Shown: positions 53,509-64,000 of the stretch, piece after piece
Position numbering within the stretch: position 1 is the first letter of the stretch
How the letters are laid out: every line of letters begins with the position of its first letter
Position numbers and translations under genes: made by a program
The notes under the pieces: generated by a model
The model's input: only the letters and a program-made list of their open reading frames with translations
Told to the model about the DNA's origin: nothing
Database searches by the model: none
Source of the DNA: Corynebacterium sp. ACRPO
Lineage (GTDB): Bacteria > Actinomycetota > Actinomycetes > Mycobacteriales > Mycobacteriaceae
Direction of reading: 5' to 3'
Assembly: GCF_022347205.1 (NCBI RefSeq)
Contig: NZ_JAKRNE010000002.1
Coordinates: 186,001 to 250,000, forward strand
Length of the DNA: 64,000 bases

Positions 53509-53943
53509 GTGAGTGAAGCACAAGCGACTACGCAACCCTCGGAATTTGATGACCACCGCCGTCCCATGCAAAGGGCGGTCAAGCTGGGCGGCCTAGCCCT
53601 GCTGGTCATTACGGTGGTCTCCTTGGCTGTCTGGGGCGGTATCAGCGGTCTCCCCGGCATTTGGGGAGTCCTGGTCGGTGCCGCTATCGGTGGCGGCTTC
53701 GTCTTATTTACCGCCTTGTCGGTATTGCTGACTGCCAATACCACTCCTGCCAACACCATGGCGGTGGTGCTGGGTGGTTGGCTGCTCAAGGTCATCGTTT
53801 TGGTCATGGTGCTTCTTGTAATCCGAGATATGGATTTCTATGACACCTTGGCGCTGTTCGTGACCGTTATGCTGGCCCTTTTCGCCACTTTGGGCACAGA
53901 GGTATGGGCCGTCGTCACCTCGCGGGTCACGTACGTCTCGTAG
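53509..53943 (+). CDS. atpI: AtpI-like membrane protein of the ATP synthase locus
   Basis: This 144-residue protein has four helices (KLGGLALLVITVVSLAVWGG; IWGVLVGAAIGGGFVLFTAL; MAVVLGGWLLKVIVLVMVLL; YDTLALFVTVMLALFATLGT). Proteins like it, in front of atpB, help assemble the c-ring or carry Mg2+. It is 16 bases downstream of wecA and followed by a terminator. Confidence 0.75.
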   Translation: MSEAQATTQPSEFDDHRRPMQRAVKLGGLALLVITVVSLAVWGGISGLPGIWGVLVGAAIGGGFVLFTALSVLLTANTTPANTMAVVLGGWLLKVIVLVMVLLVIRDMDFYDTLALFVTVMLALFATLGTEVWAVVTSRVTYVS

Positions 53944-53962
53944 CAGGGAAGTGGCCTTTCTT

Positions 53963-54007
53963 AGGGCCCACCGCTTTTCTGGAAGGAAAGGTGGTGGGCC
54001 CTTTTGC
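53963..54007 (+). terminator. Intrinsic terminator before the atp operon
   Basis: GGGCCCACC pairs with GGTGGGCCC, and the stem is followed by TTTTGCTCT. It ends the rho-to-atpI transcript, so atpB should have its own promoter. Confidence 0.85.
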
Positions 54008-54401
54008 TCTGTGTGCATGCAATCGTTTCTGTTGTGGTTACCCCCGTCAAGGTGGGGGAATAGGCAGGTGTGATGAACTCCACGTAGCAGGATTTGGGCA
54101 GAATGTGGCCTTTTTGTTGTGAATTTGTGGCGGAATTGAGCCCACAGTGGCGAAACTAGGCTCGTTAGTGGCCCCCCACGTGCGAAAACTCTTGATCTAA
54201 CTGATACGCTTTTCTTCGGGTTACCGCGGGCTAGCGCAAAAGCTGGCTTTCGCAGCGGTGAATCCCTGTCTTACGCACGCTGATGTGCGACGGAGTCCGT
54301 GTGTGAGGCAGAGAGTTTGAGACGTCCATCGCACCACACGGCCTTCGACAAGCTGTGTGGCCCGAACACGGGAGAGAACGCTGAGCGTTACAACATTGGC
54401 C
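54008..54401 (+). promoter_or_regulatory. Leader and promoter region of the atp operon
   Basis: These 394 bases contain no gene I can support. TACGCT at about 54207-54212 is a possible -10. A hairpin, CCACACGGC (54334-54342) with GCTGTGTGG (54352-54360), pairs at 8 of 9 positions and lies just before GGGAGAG. A second hairpin, ACCCCC/GGGGGA, lies near 54040-54060. Confidence 0.5.
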
Positions 54402-55214
54402 ATGAAGGGTAGCTTCCACGCACCCGAACTGGACCCAGAATTTTTCCCGGGGCACGTAACCGATGATGGCGGAGTCGTTGACCTCTGGTTGAGCGATTTT
54501 GCCAACGGTTGGTTCGCTTTGGATCGCATCATGCTCGTTCGCCTTCTGATGGCGGCCGTGCTGGTGCTCCTATTTGTTGTCGCCTTCAGGAACCCCAAGC
54601 TGGTTCCTAAAGGAATTCAAAACGTAGGCGAGCATGCGATTGACTTCGTGCGAGTTCAGATCGCAGAAGACATCTTGGGCAAGAAGGAAGGACGTCGCTT
54701 CCTTCCACTTTTGGCCTCTATCTTCTTTGCAGTTTTGTTCTGGAACCTCACAACTATTGTGCCGGGTCTGAACATTTCTCCGAACGCCCGTATCGGTATG
54801 CCAATCGTCTTGGCAGCTGTTGCGTATATCGCCATGATTTACGCCGGCGCTAAGCGCTATGGCTTTGGCAAGTTCATCAAGTCCTCGGTGGTCATTCCTA
54901 ACCTGCCACCGGCCTTGCACATTCTTGTCGTGCCGATTGAGGCATTCTCTACGTTTGTTATGCGCCCAGTCACCTTGGCTCTTCGTCTTATGGCGAACTT
55001 CCTGGCTGGCCACCTGATTTTGGTCCTGTTGTACTCGGCTACGAACTTCTTCTTCTTCCAGTTCAACGCCTGGACCGCAGTGGGTGGCTTGACCCTGGTC
55101 GCAGCGGTTCTGTTCACGCTTTACGAGCTTATCGTCATCTTCCTGCAGGCATACATCTTTGCCCTGCTGACGGCGGTATACATCGAATTGTCGTTGCATG
55201 CAGATTCGCACTAA
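54402..55214 (+). CDS. atpB: ATP synthase F0 subunit a
   Basis: This ~270-residue membrane protein forms the proton channel with the c-ring. The essential arginine lies in MRPVTLALRLMANFLAGHLI, and the closing LQAYIFALLTAVYIELSLH is typical. ATG 54402 (MKGSFHAPELDPEFF) is taken as start, but a Shine-Dalgarno (GGGAGAG) fits better to a CTG or TTG a few codons upstream. Confidence 0.93.
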   Translation: MKGSFHAPELDPEFFPGHVTDDGGVVDLWLSDFANGWFALDRIMLVRLLMAAVLVLLFVVAFRNPKLVPKGIQNVGEHAIDFVRVQIAEDILGKKEGRRFLPLLASIFFAVLFWNLTTIVPGLNISPNARIGMPIVLAAVAYIAMIYAGAKRYGFGKFIKSSVVIPNLPPALHILVVPIEAFSTFVMRPVTLALRLMANFLAGHLILVLLYSATNFFFFQFNAWTAVGGLTLVAAVLFTLYELIVIFLQAYIFALLTAVYIELSLHADSH

Positions 55215-55242
55215 CAACAACGCGAACCTCGCGGTTAACTAA

Positions 55243-55560
<318 letters not shown>

Positions 55561-55604
55561 AGAACGCTTTACACAAGTAAATCGAACTTTAAGAACGGAG
55601 ACCC

Positions 55605-56177
55605 ATGAACAACGTCATTTACTACCTTGCAGCAGAAGGAAGTGAGCACCTGCCGCTGGAGAGCGGCAACTCCATCCTTCTGCCCAAGATGTACGACTTA
55701 GTCTGGTCAATCATTCCGTTCGCCATCATCTTGCTGATTTTCGCGAAGTTCGTTCTTCCGAAGTACAGCCAGATGCTGCAGGAGCGTGAAGACCGGATCG
55801 AGGGCGGCTTGAAGCGTGCCAAGGCCCAGCAGGCCGAGGCTAAGGCTGCCCTGGAAAAGTACAATGCTCAGCTGGCCGATGCCCGTGCAGAGGCAGCCGA
55901 GATCCGCGAGCAAGCGCGCGAGCGCGGTAAGCAGATTGAGGCCGAGGCTAAGACCAACGCGGAAGAAGAGTCCCGCCGCATCGTCGCCAATGGCGAGAAG
56001 CAGCTGGAGGCTTCCCGCTCGCAGGTTGTTACTGAGCTGCGTTCCGAAATGGGCCAGAACTCCATCAACCTGGCGGAGAAGATTCTGGGCGGCGAGCTTT
56101 CCGACGCCTCTAAGAAGTCCTCCACCATTGATGGCTTCTTGTCCGAGCTCGACTCTGTGGCACCGGCCGGAAAGTAG
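55605..56177 (+). CDS. atpF: ATP synthase F0 subunit b
   Basis: This 190-residue peripheral stalk protein has one helix ([20 protein letters not shown]) followed by a long charged coiled coil (for example [20 protein letters not shown]). It links F0 with subunit delta. GGAG lies before the ATG. Confidence 0.95.
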   Translation: MNNVIYYLAAEGSEHLPLESGNSILLPKMYDLVWSIIPFAIILLIFAKFVLPKYSQMLQEREDRIEGGLKRAKAQQAEAKAALEKYNAQLADARAEAAEIREQARERGKQIEAEAKTNAEEESRRIVANGEKQLEASRSQVVTELRSEMGQNSINLAEKILGGELSDASKKSSTIDGFLSELDSVAPAGK

Positions 56178-56183
56178 GCAACT

Positions 56184-56999
56184 ATGAAGGCAGCTAGCCG
56201 CGAAGCACTCGCAACCTCGCAAACCCGCTTGGATGAAATCCTGGCAGGCGACAACAACGTCGCCACCGCCGCGCAGGCGGGCCTGGATATCTTCGAGGTT
56301 GTCGATGTCTTGGATGCAGACCGCGAATTGCGCGTTGCATTCACCGATATCGCCGCCCCGAGCGAGGCACGCAAGTCCCTGGCAGAGACCCTGTTCGGCT
56401 CCAAGATTTCCGATGGCGCATTGCGCATCATCCAGGAAGCTGCGGCCGCACAGTGGTCCACCCCGAAGGACTTTGTCAAGGGCTTGGTGTCCCTGGGCCG
56501 CCGCGCATTGCTGCGCGGTGCTGAGGCGCAGGGTCAGCTGGGCCAGGTAGAAGACGAGCTCTTCCGCCTGTCTCAGATCCTTGACCGTGAGGGCGAGCTC
56601 ACCCAGCTGCTTTCCGACCGAACTGCTGATTCCGCCCGCAAGCGCGGATTGCTGGCAAACGTGCTCTACGGCAAAGTCACGATGTTTACTGAGGCCCTCG
56701 TGCTTCAGGCCATCTCCCGCCCAGAGCAGAACCCGATCGATGACGTAGCCGCACTGGCTGATTCTGCAGCTGACCTGCAGGACCGCACCATTGCGCGCGT
56801 TACCGCAGCGGGTGAACTAAACGAAGGCCAGCAAGCAGTACTCGCTGAGAAGCTGGGCAAAATTTATGGTCGTGCGATGTCCATTCACTCTGAGGTTGAC
56901 ACCAGCCTCCTCGGTGGCATGCGCATCCGCGTCGGCGATGAAGTCATTGATGGCTCCACGGCAGGCAAGATTGCCCGCCTGCGTGCCCAGATGGCGTAG
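56184..56999 (+). CDS. atpH: ATP synthase F1 subunit delta
   Basis: This 271-residue delta subunit is longer than E. coli delta (177), as usual for actinobacteria. The conserved C-terminal segment is VDTSLLGGMRIRVGDEVIDG. The N-terminal extension (from MKAASREALATSQTRLDEIL) is helical. It begins 6 bases after atpF. Confidence 0.94.
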   Translation: MKAASREALATSQTRLDEILAGDNNVATAAQAGLDIFEVVDVLDADRELRVAFTDIAAPSEARKSLAETLFGSKISDGALRIIQEAAAAQWSTPKDFVKGLVSLGRRALLRGAEAQGQLGQVEDELFRLSQILDREGELTQLLSDRTADSARKRGLLANVLYGKVTMFTEALVLQAISRPEQNPIDDVAALADSAADLQDRTIARVTAAGELNEGQQAVLAEKLGKIYGRAMSIHSEVDTSLLGGMRIRVGDEVIDGSTAGKIARLRAQMA

Positions 57000-57059
57000 C
57001 CGAAACGACAGAAACGATTTAAGTAAGTGCTGGAAGATACTACCGAGAGCAGGAAGAAC

Positions 57060-58700
57060 ATGGCGGAGCTGACGATCTCCTCCGACGAGATCCGTAGTGC
57101 GATTGCGAACTACACCTCGAGCTACTCCGCGGAGGCCTCCCGTGAGGAGGTCGGCGTGGTCATTTCGGCAGCTGACGGTATTGCGCAGGTTTCTGGCCTG
57201 CCATCCGTTATGGCGAATGAGCTGCTCGAGTTCCCAGGCGGCGTGATTGGCGTCGCACAGAACCTTGACACTAACTCCATCGGTGTCGTGGTCCTGGGCA
57301 ACTTCGAGTCCCTCAAGGAGGGCGACGAGGTTAAGAGGACCGGCGAGGTTCTCTCCATCCCAGTGGGCGAGGAATTCCTCGGCCGCGTAATTAACCCATT
57401 GGGTCAGCCGATCGACGGCATGGGCCCAATCAACGCTGAAGAGGAGCGCGTCCTCGAGCTGCAGGCACCATCCGTGCTGCAGCGCCAGCCGGTTGAAGAG
57501 CCAATGCAGACCGGCATCAAGGCTATCGACGCAATGACCCCGATCGGCCGCGGCCAGCGCCAGCTGGTCATCGGTGACCGTAAGACCGGTAAGACCGCGG
57601 TCTGCATCGATACCATTCTGAACCAGAAGGCTAACTGGGAGTCCGGCGACAAGGACAAGCAGGTACGCTGCATCTACGTCGCGATCGGCCAGAAGGGCTC
57701 GACCATCGCTGGCGTGCGCCGCACCCTTGAGGAGCACGGCGCACTGGATTACACCACCATCGTGGCCGCACCGGCTTCCGATTCCGCCGGCTTCAAGTGG
57801 CTGGCACCGTTCTCCGGTGCAGCGCTGGGTCAGCACTGGATGTACCATGGCAACCACGTCCTGGTTATCTACGATGACCTGACCAAGCAGGCTGAGGCCT
57901 ACCGTGCCATTTCCTTGCTGCTGCGCCGTCCGCCGGGACGCGAGGCATACCCAGGCGATGTGTTCTACCTACACTCCCGCCTGCTGGAGCGTGCTGCAAA
58001 GCTTTCCGACGACATGGGTGCCGGCTCCATGACCGCCCTGCCGATCATCGAGACCAAGGCAAACGACGTCGGCGCCTTCATTCCGACCAACGTCATTTCC
58101 ATTACTGACGGCCAGGTCTTCTTGGAGTCCGACCTGTTCAACCAGGGCGTTCGCCCGGCTATTAACGTCGGTGTTTCCGTCTCCCGTGTCGGTGGCGCTG
58201 CACAGACCAAGGGCATGAAGAAGGTCGCCGGTAACCTGCGTCTGGACCTGGCTTCCTACCGTGACCTGCAGGCCTTCGCGGCATTCGCATCTGACCTGGA
58301 TGCTGCTTCCAAGGCTCAGCTGGAGCGCGGTTCCCGTCTGGTCGAGCTGCTCAAGCAGTCGGAGTCCTCCCCGCAGCCGGTGGAGTACCAGATGGTGTCC
58401 ATCTACCTCGCCGAGGCTGGCATCTTCGACGTCGTTCCCGTTGAAGACGTCCGCCGCTTCGAGGACGAGGTGCACGAGTACCTCAATGCCAATACCCCAG
58501 AGGTCTTTGAGCAGATTTCCGGCGGCAAGCCGCTGACCGATGAGTCCAAGGACGCATTGGTTGCGGCAGCTAAGGACTTCCAGCCGACCTTCCGCACCTC
58601 CGAGGGCCACAACCTGGGCTCTGAGGCGCCGGTAGAGCCGTTGGATGAAAGCGACGTAAAGAACACCGAGCTCAACGTCTCCCGCAAGACGGCTAAGTAG
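57060..58700 (+). CDS. atpA: ATP synthase F1 subunit alpha
   Basis: This 546-residue non-catalytic subunit has the P-loop [13 protein letters not shown] and the signature [17 protein letters not shown]. The arginine finger is the R in the last motif. The C-terminus is extended by ~30 residues, as in other actinobacteria. ATG 57060 with AGGA before it is preferred over GTG 57027. Confidence 0.97.
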   Translation: MAELTISSDEIRSAIANYTSSYSAEASREEVGVVISAADGIAQVSGLPSVMANELLEFPGGVIGVAQNLDTNSIGVVVLGNFESLKEGDEVKRTGEVLSIPVGEEFLGRVINPLGQPIDGMGPINAEEERVLELQAPSVLQRQPVEEPMQTGIKAIDAMTPIGRGQRQLVIGDRKTGKTAVCIDTILNQKANWESGDKDKQVRCIYVAIGQKGSTIAGVRRTLEEHGALDYTTIVAAPASDSAGFKWLAPFSGAALGQHWMYHGNHVLVIYDDLTKQAEAYRAISLLLRRPPGREAYPGDVFYLHSRLLERAAKLSDDMGAGSMTALPIIETKANDVGAFIPTNVISITDGQVFLESDLFNQGVRPAINVGVSVSRVGGAAQTKGMKKVAGNLRLDLASYRDLQAFAAFASDLDAASKAQLERGSRLVELLKQSESSPQPVEYQMVSIYLAEAGIFDVVPVEDVRRFEDEVHEYLNANTPEVFEQISGGKPLTDESKDALVAAAKDFQPTFRTSEGHNLGSEAPVEPLDESDVKNTELNVSRKTAK

Positions 58701-58750
58701 AGTTCAGAACTCAAAACTAACCGTCTAGATTAAAGAAGGGAGGAGAAACG

Positions 58751-59740
58751 ATGGCTACTCTTCGCGAACTACGTGACCGCATCCGGTCCGTCAATTCGAC
58801 TAAGAAGATCACCAAGGCCCAGGAGCTCATTGCTACCTCGCGCATTACCAAGGCGCAGGCTAGGGTAGAGGCCTCACAGCCGTACGCGGCTGAGATGACC
58901 AGCATGATGAACAAGCTGGCTGCGGCTTCTACGTTGGAGCATGACATGCTGCGTGAGCGTGAAGACGGAAACGTCGCCGCCATCCTCGTGGTCACTTCTG
59001 ACCGCGGTATGTGCGGTGGCTACAACAACAACGTCTTCAAGAAGGCGGCACAGCTGCAAGCTCTCCTGGAAAGCAAGGGCTACGAGGTAGTTCGCTACGT
59101 TACCGGTAATAAGGGCATCGGCCACTACAAGTTCCGCGAGGACGAGGTAGTTGGCAGCTGGGGCGGTTTCTCTCAGGATCCTACCTGGGAGACCACCCAC
59201 GATGTGCGCCGTCACTTGATTGATGGCTTTGTTGCTGGTTCTCATGGCACTACTAAGGGCCGCGACGGCCTGCATGCGCAGGGTGAGGGCGCCGGTGTAC
59301 GTGGCTTTGACCAGGTACACGTTGTCTACACCGAGTTTGAGTCCATGCTGACCCAGACCGCGCGTGCTCAGCAGCTGTTGCCAGTTCAGCCGGTTATTCA
59401 GGATGAGGAGTATCACCTCGGTGAATCCGCTCTGACTGACTCCGAGTCTGCGGACGATGTCGCCGCAGGATTCGAGTTTGAGCCAGACGCAGATACGCTG
59501 ATGGAAGCGCTGCTTCCGCAGTACGTCTCGCGTATCCTGTTTGCTATGTTCTTGGAAGCTTCTGCTTCCGAGTCCGCTGCACGCCGTACAGCTATGAAGT
59601 CTGCTACTGACAACGCAACCGAGATGGTCGAGGACCTCTCTCGCGTGGCTAACCAGGCCCGTCAGGCACAGATTACCCAGGAAATTTCAGAGATCGTCGG
59701 TGGCGCTGGCGCGCTATCTGACAGCGCAGAAAGTGACTAG
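58751..59740 (+). CDS. atpG: ATP synthase F1 subunit gamma
   Basis: This 329-residue central shaft protein has the conserved ends: MATLRELRDRIRSVNSTKKI at the front and ARQAQITQEISEIVGGAGAL at the back, with SDRGMCGGYNNNVFKKA in the middle. GGGAGGAG precedes the ATG. Confidence 0.96.
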   Translation: MATLRELRDRIRSVNSTKKITKAQELIATSRITKAQARVEASQPYAAEMTSMMNKLAAASTLEHDMLREREDGNVAAILVVTSDRGMCGGYNNNVFKKAAQLQALLESKGYEVVRYVTGNKGIGHYKFREDEVVGSWGGFSQDPTWETTHDVRRHLIDGFVAGSHGTTKGRDGLHAQGEGAGVRGFDQVHVVYTEFESMLTQTARAQQLLPVQPVIQDEEYHLGESALTDSESADDVAAGFEFEPDADTLMEALLPQYVSRILFAMFLEASASESAARRTAMKSATDNATEMVEDLSRVANQARQAQITQEISEIVGGAGALSDSAESD

Positions 59741-61189
<1,449 letters not shown>

Positions 61190-61199
61190 GGAGAGGCAC

Positions 61200-61568
61200 A
61201 TGGCTGACATCACCGCCGAATTGGTTTCCGTCGAGCGCCTGCTGTGGTCTGGACAGGCCTCCATGGTCACGGCTGAGACCACCGAGGGTGAGATCGGCGT
61301 GCTTCCCGGTCACGAGCCAATGATCGGTCAGTTGATCGATAATGGCGTGGTGACCATCCACCCAGTGGACGGCGAGCGCCGCGTCGCCGCCGTGCAGGGT
61401 GGCTTCCTCTCCGTTACCCAGGACAAGATCACCGTCCTCGCTGATTGGGCCATCTGGTCCGATGAGGTGGATGAGGAGAAGGCTCAGAAGGATTTCGCTT
61501 CTGAGCACGAGCTCACCAAGTCCCGTGGCGAGGCCGCACAGCGTGCAGTTCGCCGCGCCAAGGCTTAA
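61200..61568 (+). CDS. atpC: ATP synthase F1 subunit epsilon
   Basis: This 122-residue subunit has the beta-sandwich domain ([40 protein letters not shown]) and a short C-terminal helical part rich in Lys and Glu. GGGAGAGG precedes the ATG. It ends the operon. Confidence 0.95.
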   Translation: MADITAELVSVERLLWSGQASMVTAETTEGEIGVLPGHEPMIGQLIDNGVVTIHPVDGERRVAAVQGGFLSVTQDKITVLADWAIWSDEVDEEKAQKDFASEHELTKSRGEAAQRAVRRAKA

Positions 61569-61619
61569 TACCTTGGATTGGTAGGAGAGGGCAGCAATAG
61601 CCGCCCTTCCTGCTCTCTT

Positions 61620-61661
61620 AAGGCGCACCGGTTTATAGCCGGTGCGCCTTCTTCGTTTTTT
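61620..61661 (+). terminator. Intrinsic terminator of the atp operon
   Basis: AAGGCGCACCGG pairs perfectly with CCGGTGCGCCTT over 12 bp with a 7-base loop, followed by CTTCGTTTTTT. Confidence 0.93.
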
Positions 61662-61753
61662 CTTTGGCTTTTCTTATTGGCGTGGAGGCCCTTCAAGGCG
61701 CTACAATCCAAAGAATCAGTTTCTCCACAGAGCGAGGATGGCGTGAAAGGCCC

Positions 61754-62230
61754 ATGAATTCAACGGTGGTTGCAGTGCTTCTGTGGGCCCTTGGAGTGGC
61801 CCTGCTGCTAGTTATTTTTCTGGCTGCGCTTCGCTTTTTCACCGTGCGATCGCGCGGTACTTCCGTCCTCCTGCGCCGAGTTCCGGCTAAGAATTCCCTT
61901 TCCTGGCGCCATGGTTCGTTGCGTTATGAAGGCGAATTTGTGGAGTATTTCAAGCTCCGTTCTGTCTCTCCGCGCTGCGATCTGCGCATCAACCGCCTCG
62001 ACATCGAAGTAGTGAGCACCCGCCCGCTTGATGATGACGAGGCTTCTTTTATGTCCGCTGCCACCGAAGTCGTTCGCTTTCGGGCCAAGGGAAGAGAATA
62101 TGAACTGGCGTCGGACGCCCACGGAATCATGGCCTTCGGGGCGTGGGTAGAGGCCGCTCCATCCAAGCGCCAGCAGCGCTTTGACTTCCGGGAACTGCGC
62201 GAACGCGCTACCCGTCAATCCAAGCGATAG
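61754..62230 (+). CDS. DUF2550-type membrane-anchored protein
   Basis: This ~158-residue protein has one N-terminal helix ([20 protein letters not shown]) and a basic domain. Motifs seen are [20 protein letters not shown] and [20 protein letters not shown]. It fits a family found next to atpC in corynebacteria and mycobacteria whose function is not known. AAAGG precedes the ATG. Confidence 0.8.
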   Translation: MNSTVVAVLLWALGVALLLVIFLAALRFFTVRSRGTSVLLRRVPAKNSLSWRHGSLRYEGEFVEYFKLRSVSPRCDLRINRLDIEVVSTRPLDDDEASFMSAATEVVRFRAKGREYELASDAHGIMAFGAWVEAAPSKRQQRFDFRELRERATRQSKR

Positions 62231-62253
62231 CTCCACCCGCTAGGGTAGAGAAC

Positions 62254-62946
62254 ATGCGTTTAGTAATCGCCCGATGCTCAGTAGATTACGTGGGCCGCTT
62301 GGATGCCCACCTGCCAATGGCAGACCGCCTGCTCATCGTCAAAGCGGACGGTTCCGTGTCCGTGCATGCCGACGACCGCGCTTATAAGCCACTTAACTGG
62401 ATGACACCCCCGTGCACCCTGAAGGAGTCCGCGATTGAGGACCTCGACGGTGAAGACACTGGCGAGATCTTGTGGCTGGTGGAAAACCCCAAGGGCGAGC
62501 AGTTGCGCATCACCATTGCCGAGATTCATGAAGAAATCTCCTATGACATGGGTGAGGATCCAGGCCTAGTCAAGGATGGCGTCGAGGCTCACCTTCAAGA
62601 GCTCTTGGCAGACCAGATTGATACCTTGGGCGAGCGCTACACGTTGGTGCGCCGCGAATATCCCACGGCCATCGGTCCTGTGGATATCATGGCTAAGGAT
62701 GAGAACCATAATAACGTCGCCATCGAGGTAAAGCGCCGCGGAGGCATTGATGGCGTTGAGCAGCTGACACGGTATCTGGAGCTGCTCAACCGCGATGAGC
62801 TTCTCGCCCCTGTCTCCGGTGTATTCGCAGCCCAGGAAATCAAGCCGCAGGCGCGTACCTTGGCTGAGGACCGCGGCATTCGGTGCGTCGTACTGGATTA
62901 CCAGGAGCTACGCGGGCTCGAGTCGAACGAATTGCGACTGTTCTAA
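62254..62946 (+). CDS. nucS: Mismatch-specific endonuclease NucS/EndoMS
   Basis: This 230-residue protein replaces MutS-MutL mismatch repair in actinobacteria; it cuts both strands at mismatches. The catalytic residues are D144 (GPVDIMAKD), E158 and K160 ([10 protein letters not shown]). The C-terminal LRLF motif binds the sliding clamp. No mutS or mutL is in the window. Confidence 0.94.
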   Translation: MRLVIARCSVDYVGRLDAHLPMADRLLIVKADGSVSVHADDRAYKPLNWMTPPCTLKESAIEDLDGEDTGEILWLVENPKGEQLRITIAEIHEEISYDMGEDPGLVKDGVEAHLQELLADQIDTLGERYTLVRREYPTAIGPVDIMAKDENHNNVAIEVKRRGGIDGVEQLTRYLELLNRDELLAPVSGVFAAQEIKPQARTLAEDRGIRCVVLDYQELRGLESNELRLF

Positions 62947-63230
62947 TGCCACGGCGAAATAGGCGCAAACCCGTGGAAGTCCGGTCCCTGCCCAAAGACG
63001 GTTCAACCTTTCTAGGTTCGCAAACTGTCGAGGGACCAAGTTGGACGCACGGCGAGCCCTATGTCATGCGGCATATCGGTTCTGCTCGCGCTCAGAAGTA
63101 TTACTTGTGCCCTGGCTGTAACCAAAACATTCCGCCCGGGGTGGCACACATCGTCGCCTGGCCGCGGGACGTGGGCCGCCAGGGCGACGATCGCCGGCAC
63201 TGGCACCGCCACTGCTGGGAGCGTAGGTAG
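62946..63230 (+). CDS. Small zinc-binding-like protein next to nucS
   Basis: This 94-residue basic protein has CPGC (YYLCPGCNQNIPPGVAHIVA) and, near the end, HWHRHCWERR. These could bind one zinc ion in an HNH-like arrangement. The ATG overlaps the nucS stop (TAATG), so the two are coupled. A nuclease accessory role is possible but not shown. Confidence 0.75.
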   Translation: MPRRNRRKPVEVRSLPKDGSTFLGSQTVEGPSWTHGEPYVMRHIGSARAQKYYLCPGCNQNIPPGVAHIVAWPRDVGRQGDDRRHWHRHCWERR

Positions 63231-63240
63231 ACTAGCGGGC

Positions 63241-63549
63241 ATGATTGTTGCATTTTCTGTAGCCCCTGCGGTGGTCAATAATGACTCCCAAGAAATGGCC
63301 GATGCCGTGTCCGAGGCCGTGCGCGTAGTCCGCGAATCCGGCCTGCCCAACGAGACCAATGCCATGTTCACCTTGCTTGAAGGCGAATGGGACGAGGTCT
63401 TTGACACGATTAAGAAGGCCACCGACGCAGTGCGTGCGGTATCCCCACGCACTTCTTTGGTGGTCAAGGCCGATATTCGCGAAGGCGTAACTAATCAGCT
63501 AACGGACAAGGTAGATGCGGTTAACCGCCGCCTTGCAAAGGAGGACTAG
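63241..63549 (+). CDS. MTH1187/YkoF-like thiamine-binding domain protein
   Basis: This 102-residue protein has the pattern of the MTH1187 family: MIVAFSVAPAVV at the front, then SEAVRVVRESGLPNETNAMF and TLLEGEWDEVFDTIKKATDA. Such proteins form small ferredoxin-like tetramers, and some bind thiamine. It follows the zinc-like protein after 10 bases. Confidence 0.8.
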   Translation: MIVAFSVAPAVVNNDSQEMADAVSEAVRVVRESGLPNETNAMFTLLEGEWDEVFDTIKKATDAVRAVSPRTSLVVKADIREGVTNQLTDKVDAVNRRLAKED

Positions 63550-64000
63550 ATGACTTCACCAAATAATGCTTATGTAGGAGGAGCACTTGACCTCAGCCAG
63601 GTCAAGGCGCGAGCCGAGGCCCGGCAGAAGGCGCAGGAATCGCCGCAGACAAGTGCCGGCGGCGCCCAGCCTTTCTTCACGGTGACCGAGGCCAACTTCG
63701 ACCAAGATGTGGTTCGCCGTTCTACGGAAGTTCCGGTCGTGGTCCTCATCGGCACTGCTCGCTCTACCCAGTCGGAGCAGTTGAAAACTGACCTTGCGGA
63801 TTTGGCCGCGCAAGGAAACTTGAGCTTCTTGGTTGCTTACGTGGATGCGGATGCTACTCCGCAGGTTGCGCAGGCCTTTGGTGTTAAGAACCTGCCGACA
63901 GTCGTGGCCTTGGGTGCTGGGCAGCCACTGACCAATTTTGAGGGTGCGCAACCCAAAGACGCCCTAAAGCAATGGGTAGATACCTTGGTAAAGAATGTGG
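63550..64000 (+). CDS. Thioredoxin-like co-chaperone (YbbN-type), partial
   Basis: The first 150 codons are seen. After a charged N-terminus (LDLSQVKARAEARQKAQE) comes a thioredoxin fold: FFTVTEANFDQDVVRRSTEV, then VVVLIGTARSTQSEQLKTDL, in which the CxxC is replaced by T-A-R-S, and the cis-Pro NLPTVVALGAG. This is the pattern of actinobacterial YbbN-like proteins without redox cysteines; a tetratricopeptide C-terminal part should follow outside the window. Confidence 0.8.
   Translation, partial: MTSPNNAYVGGALDLSQVKARAEARQKAQESPQTSAGGAQPFFTVTEANFDQDVVRRSTEVPVVVLIGTARSTQSEQLKTDLADLAAQGNLSFLVAYVDADATPQVAQAFGVKNLPTVVALGAGQPLTNFEGAQPKDALKQWVDTLVKNV

Overview
The window is a high-GC actinobacterial chromosome segment that is almost certainly Corynebacterium. 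The gene order argS-lysA-hom-thrB-regulator...narKGHJI-mog-moCo genes-fadD-rho-prfA-prmC-tsaC-wecA-atpIBEFHAGDC-nucS follows the Corynebacterium glutamicum backbone. A NucS mismatch endonuclease, an Rho with an Arg/Asn-rich insertion and several leaderless genes also fit. I cannot name the species.

Region by region. (1) 1-9.6 kb: the start of a PutP-like Na+/solute symporter on the minus strand, then a tight plus-strand operon: SNF2 helicase, SWIM zinc-finger protein, Mre11/SbcD-like nuclease, Rad50/SbcC-like ATPase, MarR regulator and a small unknown protein. It looks like a DNA-processing module. (2) 9.7-13.7 kb: a small membrane protein, an ABC-2 exporter operon whose ATPase carries a one-base frameshift in a G6 run, a divergent TipA-type MerR regulator with a clear autoregulatory promoter, and tRNA-Arg(CCG). 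(3) 13.7-18.3 kb: a secreted tripeptidyl-peptidase-like hydrolase and lutABC (lactate oxidation). (4) 18.5-24 kb: argS-lysA and hom-thrB. (5) 24-31.3 kb: an ArnR-like regulator, a fused modBC gene, modA, a DUF2249 protein, two polytopic membrane proteins and a three-cupredoxin copper nitrite reductase with every expected copper ligand. (6) 31.3-42.3 kb: narKGHJI and mog, flanked by two direct copies of an ~231-bp element made of three hairpins. An IS3-family element has inserted exactly into the loop of the nar terminator. (7) 42.3-45.7 kb: mobA-moaC-moeA-moaA. (8) 45.7-64 kb: fadD, rho, translation-termination and wall genes, the complete ATP synthase operon, nucS and small conserved genes.

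Together, sections 5-7 form one anaerobic-respiration and molybdenum block: molybdate uptake, molybdenum cofactor synthesis, nitrate uptake and reduction to nitrite, and nitrite reduction to NO. No NO reductase or NO dioxygenase is recognisable in the window.

The most notable observations are the three-hairpin repeat with a compensatory base change in its central stem, the IS inserted at the apex of the nar terminator, the NirK/membrane-protein locus, an 18-bp inverted repeat that buries the start codon of a secreted hydrolase, and the Rad50-like protein whose zinc hook is replaced by a beta-rich insert. All calls are from reading the sequence; no database search was made.
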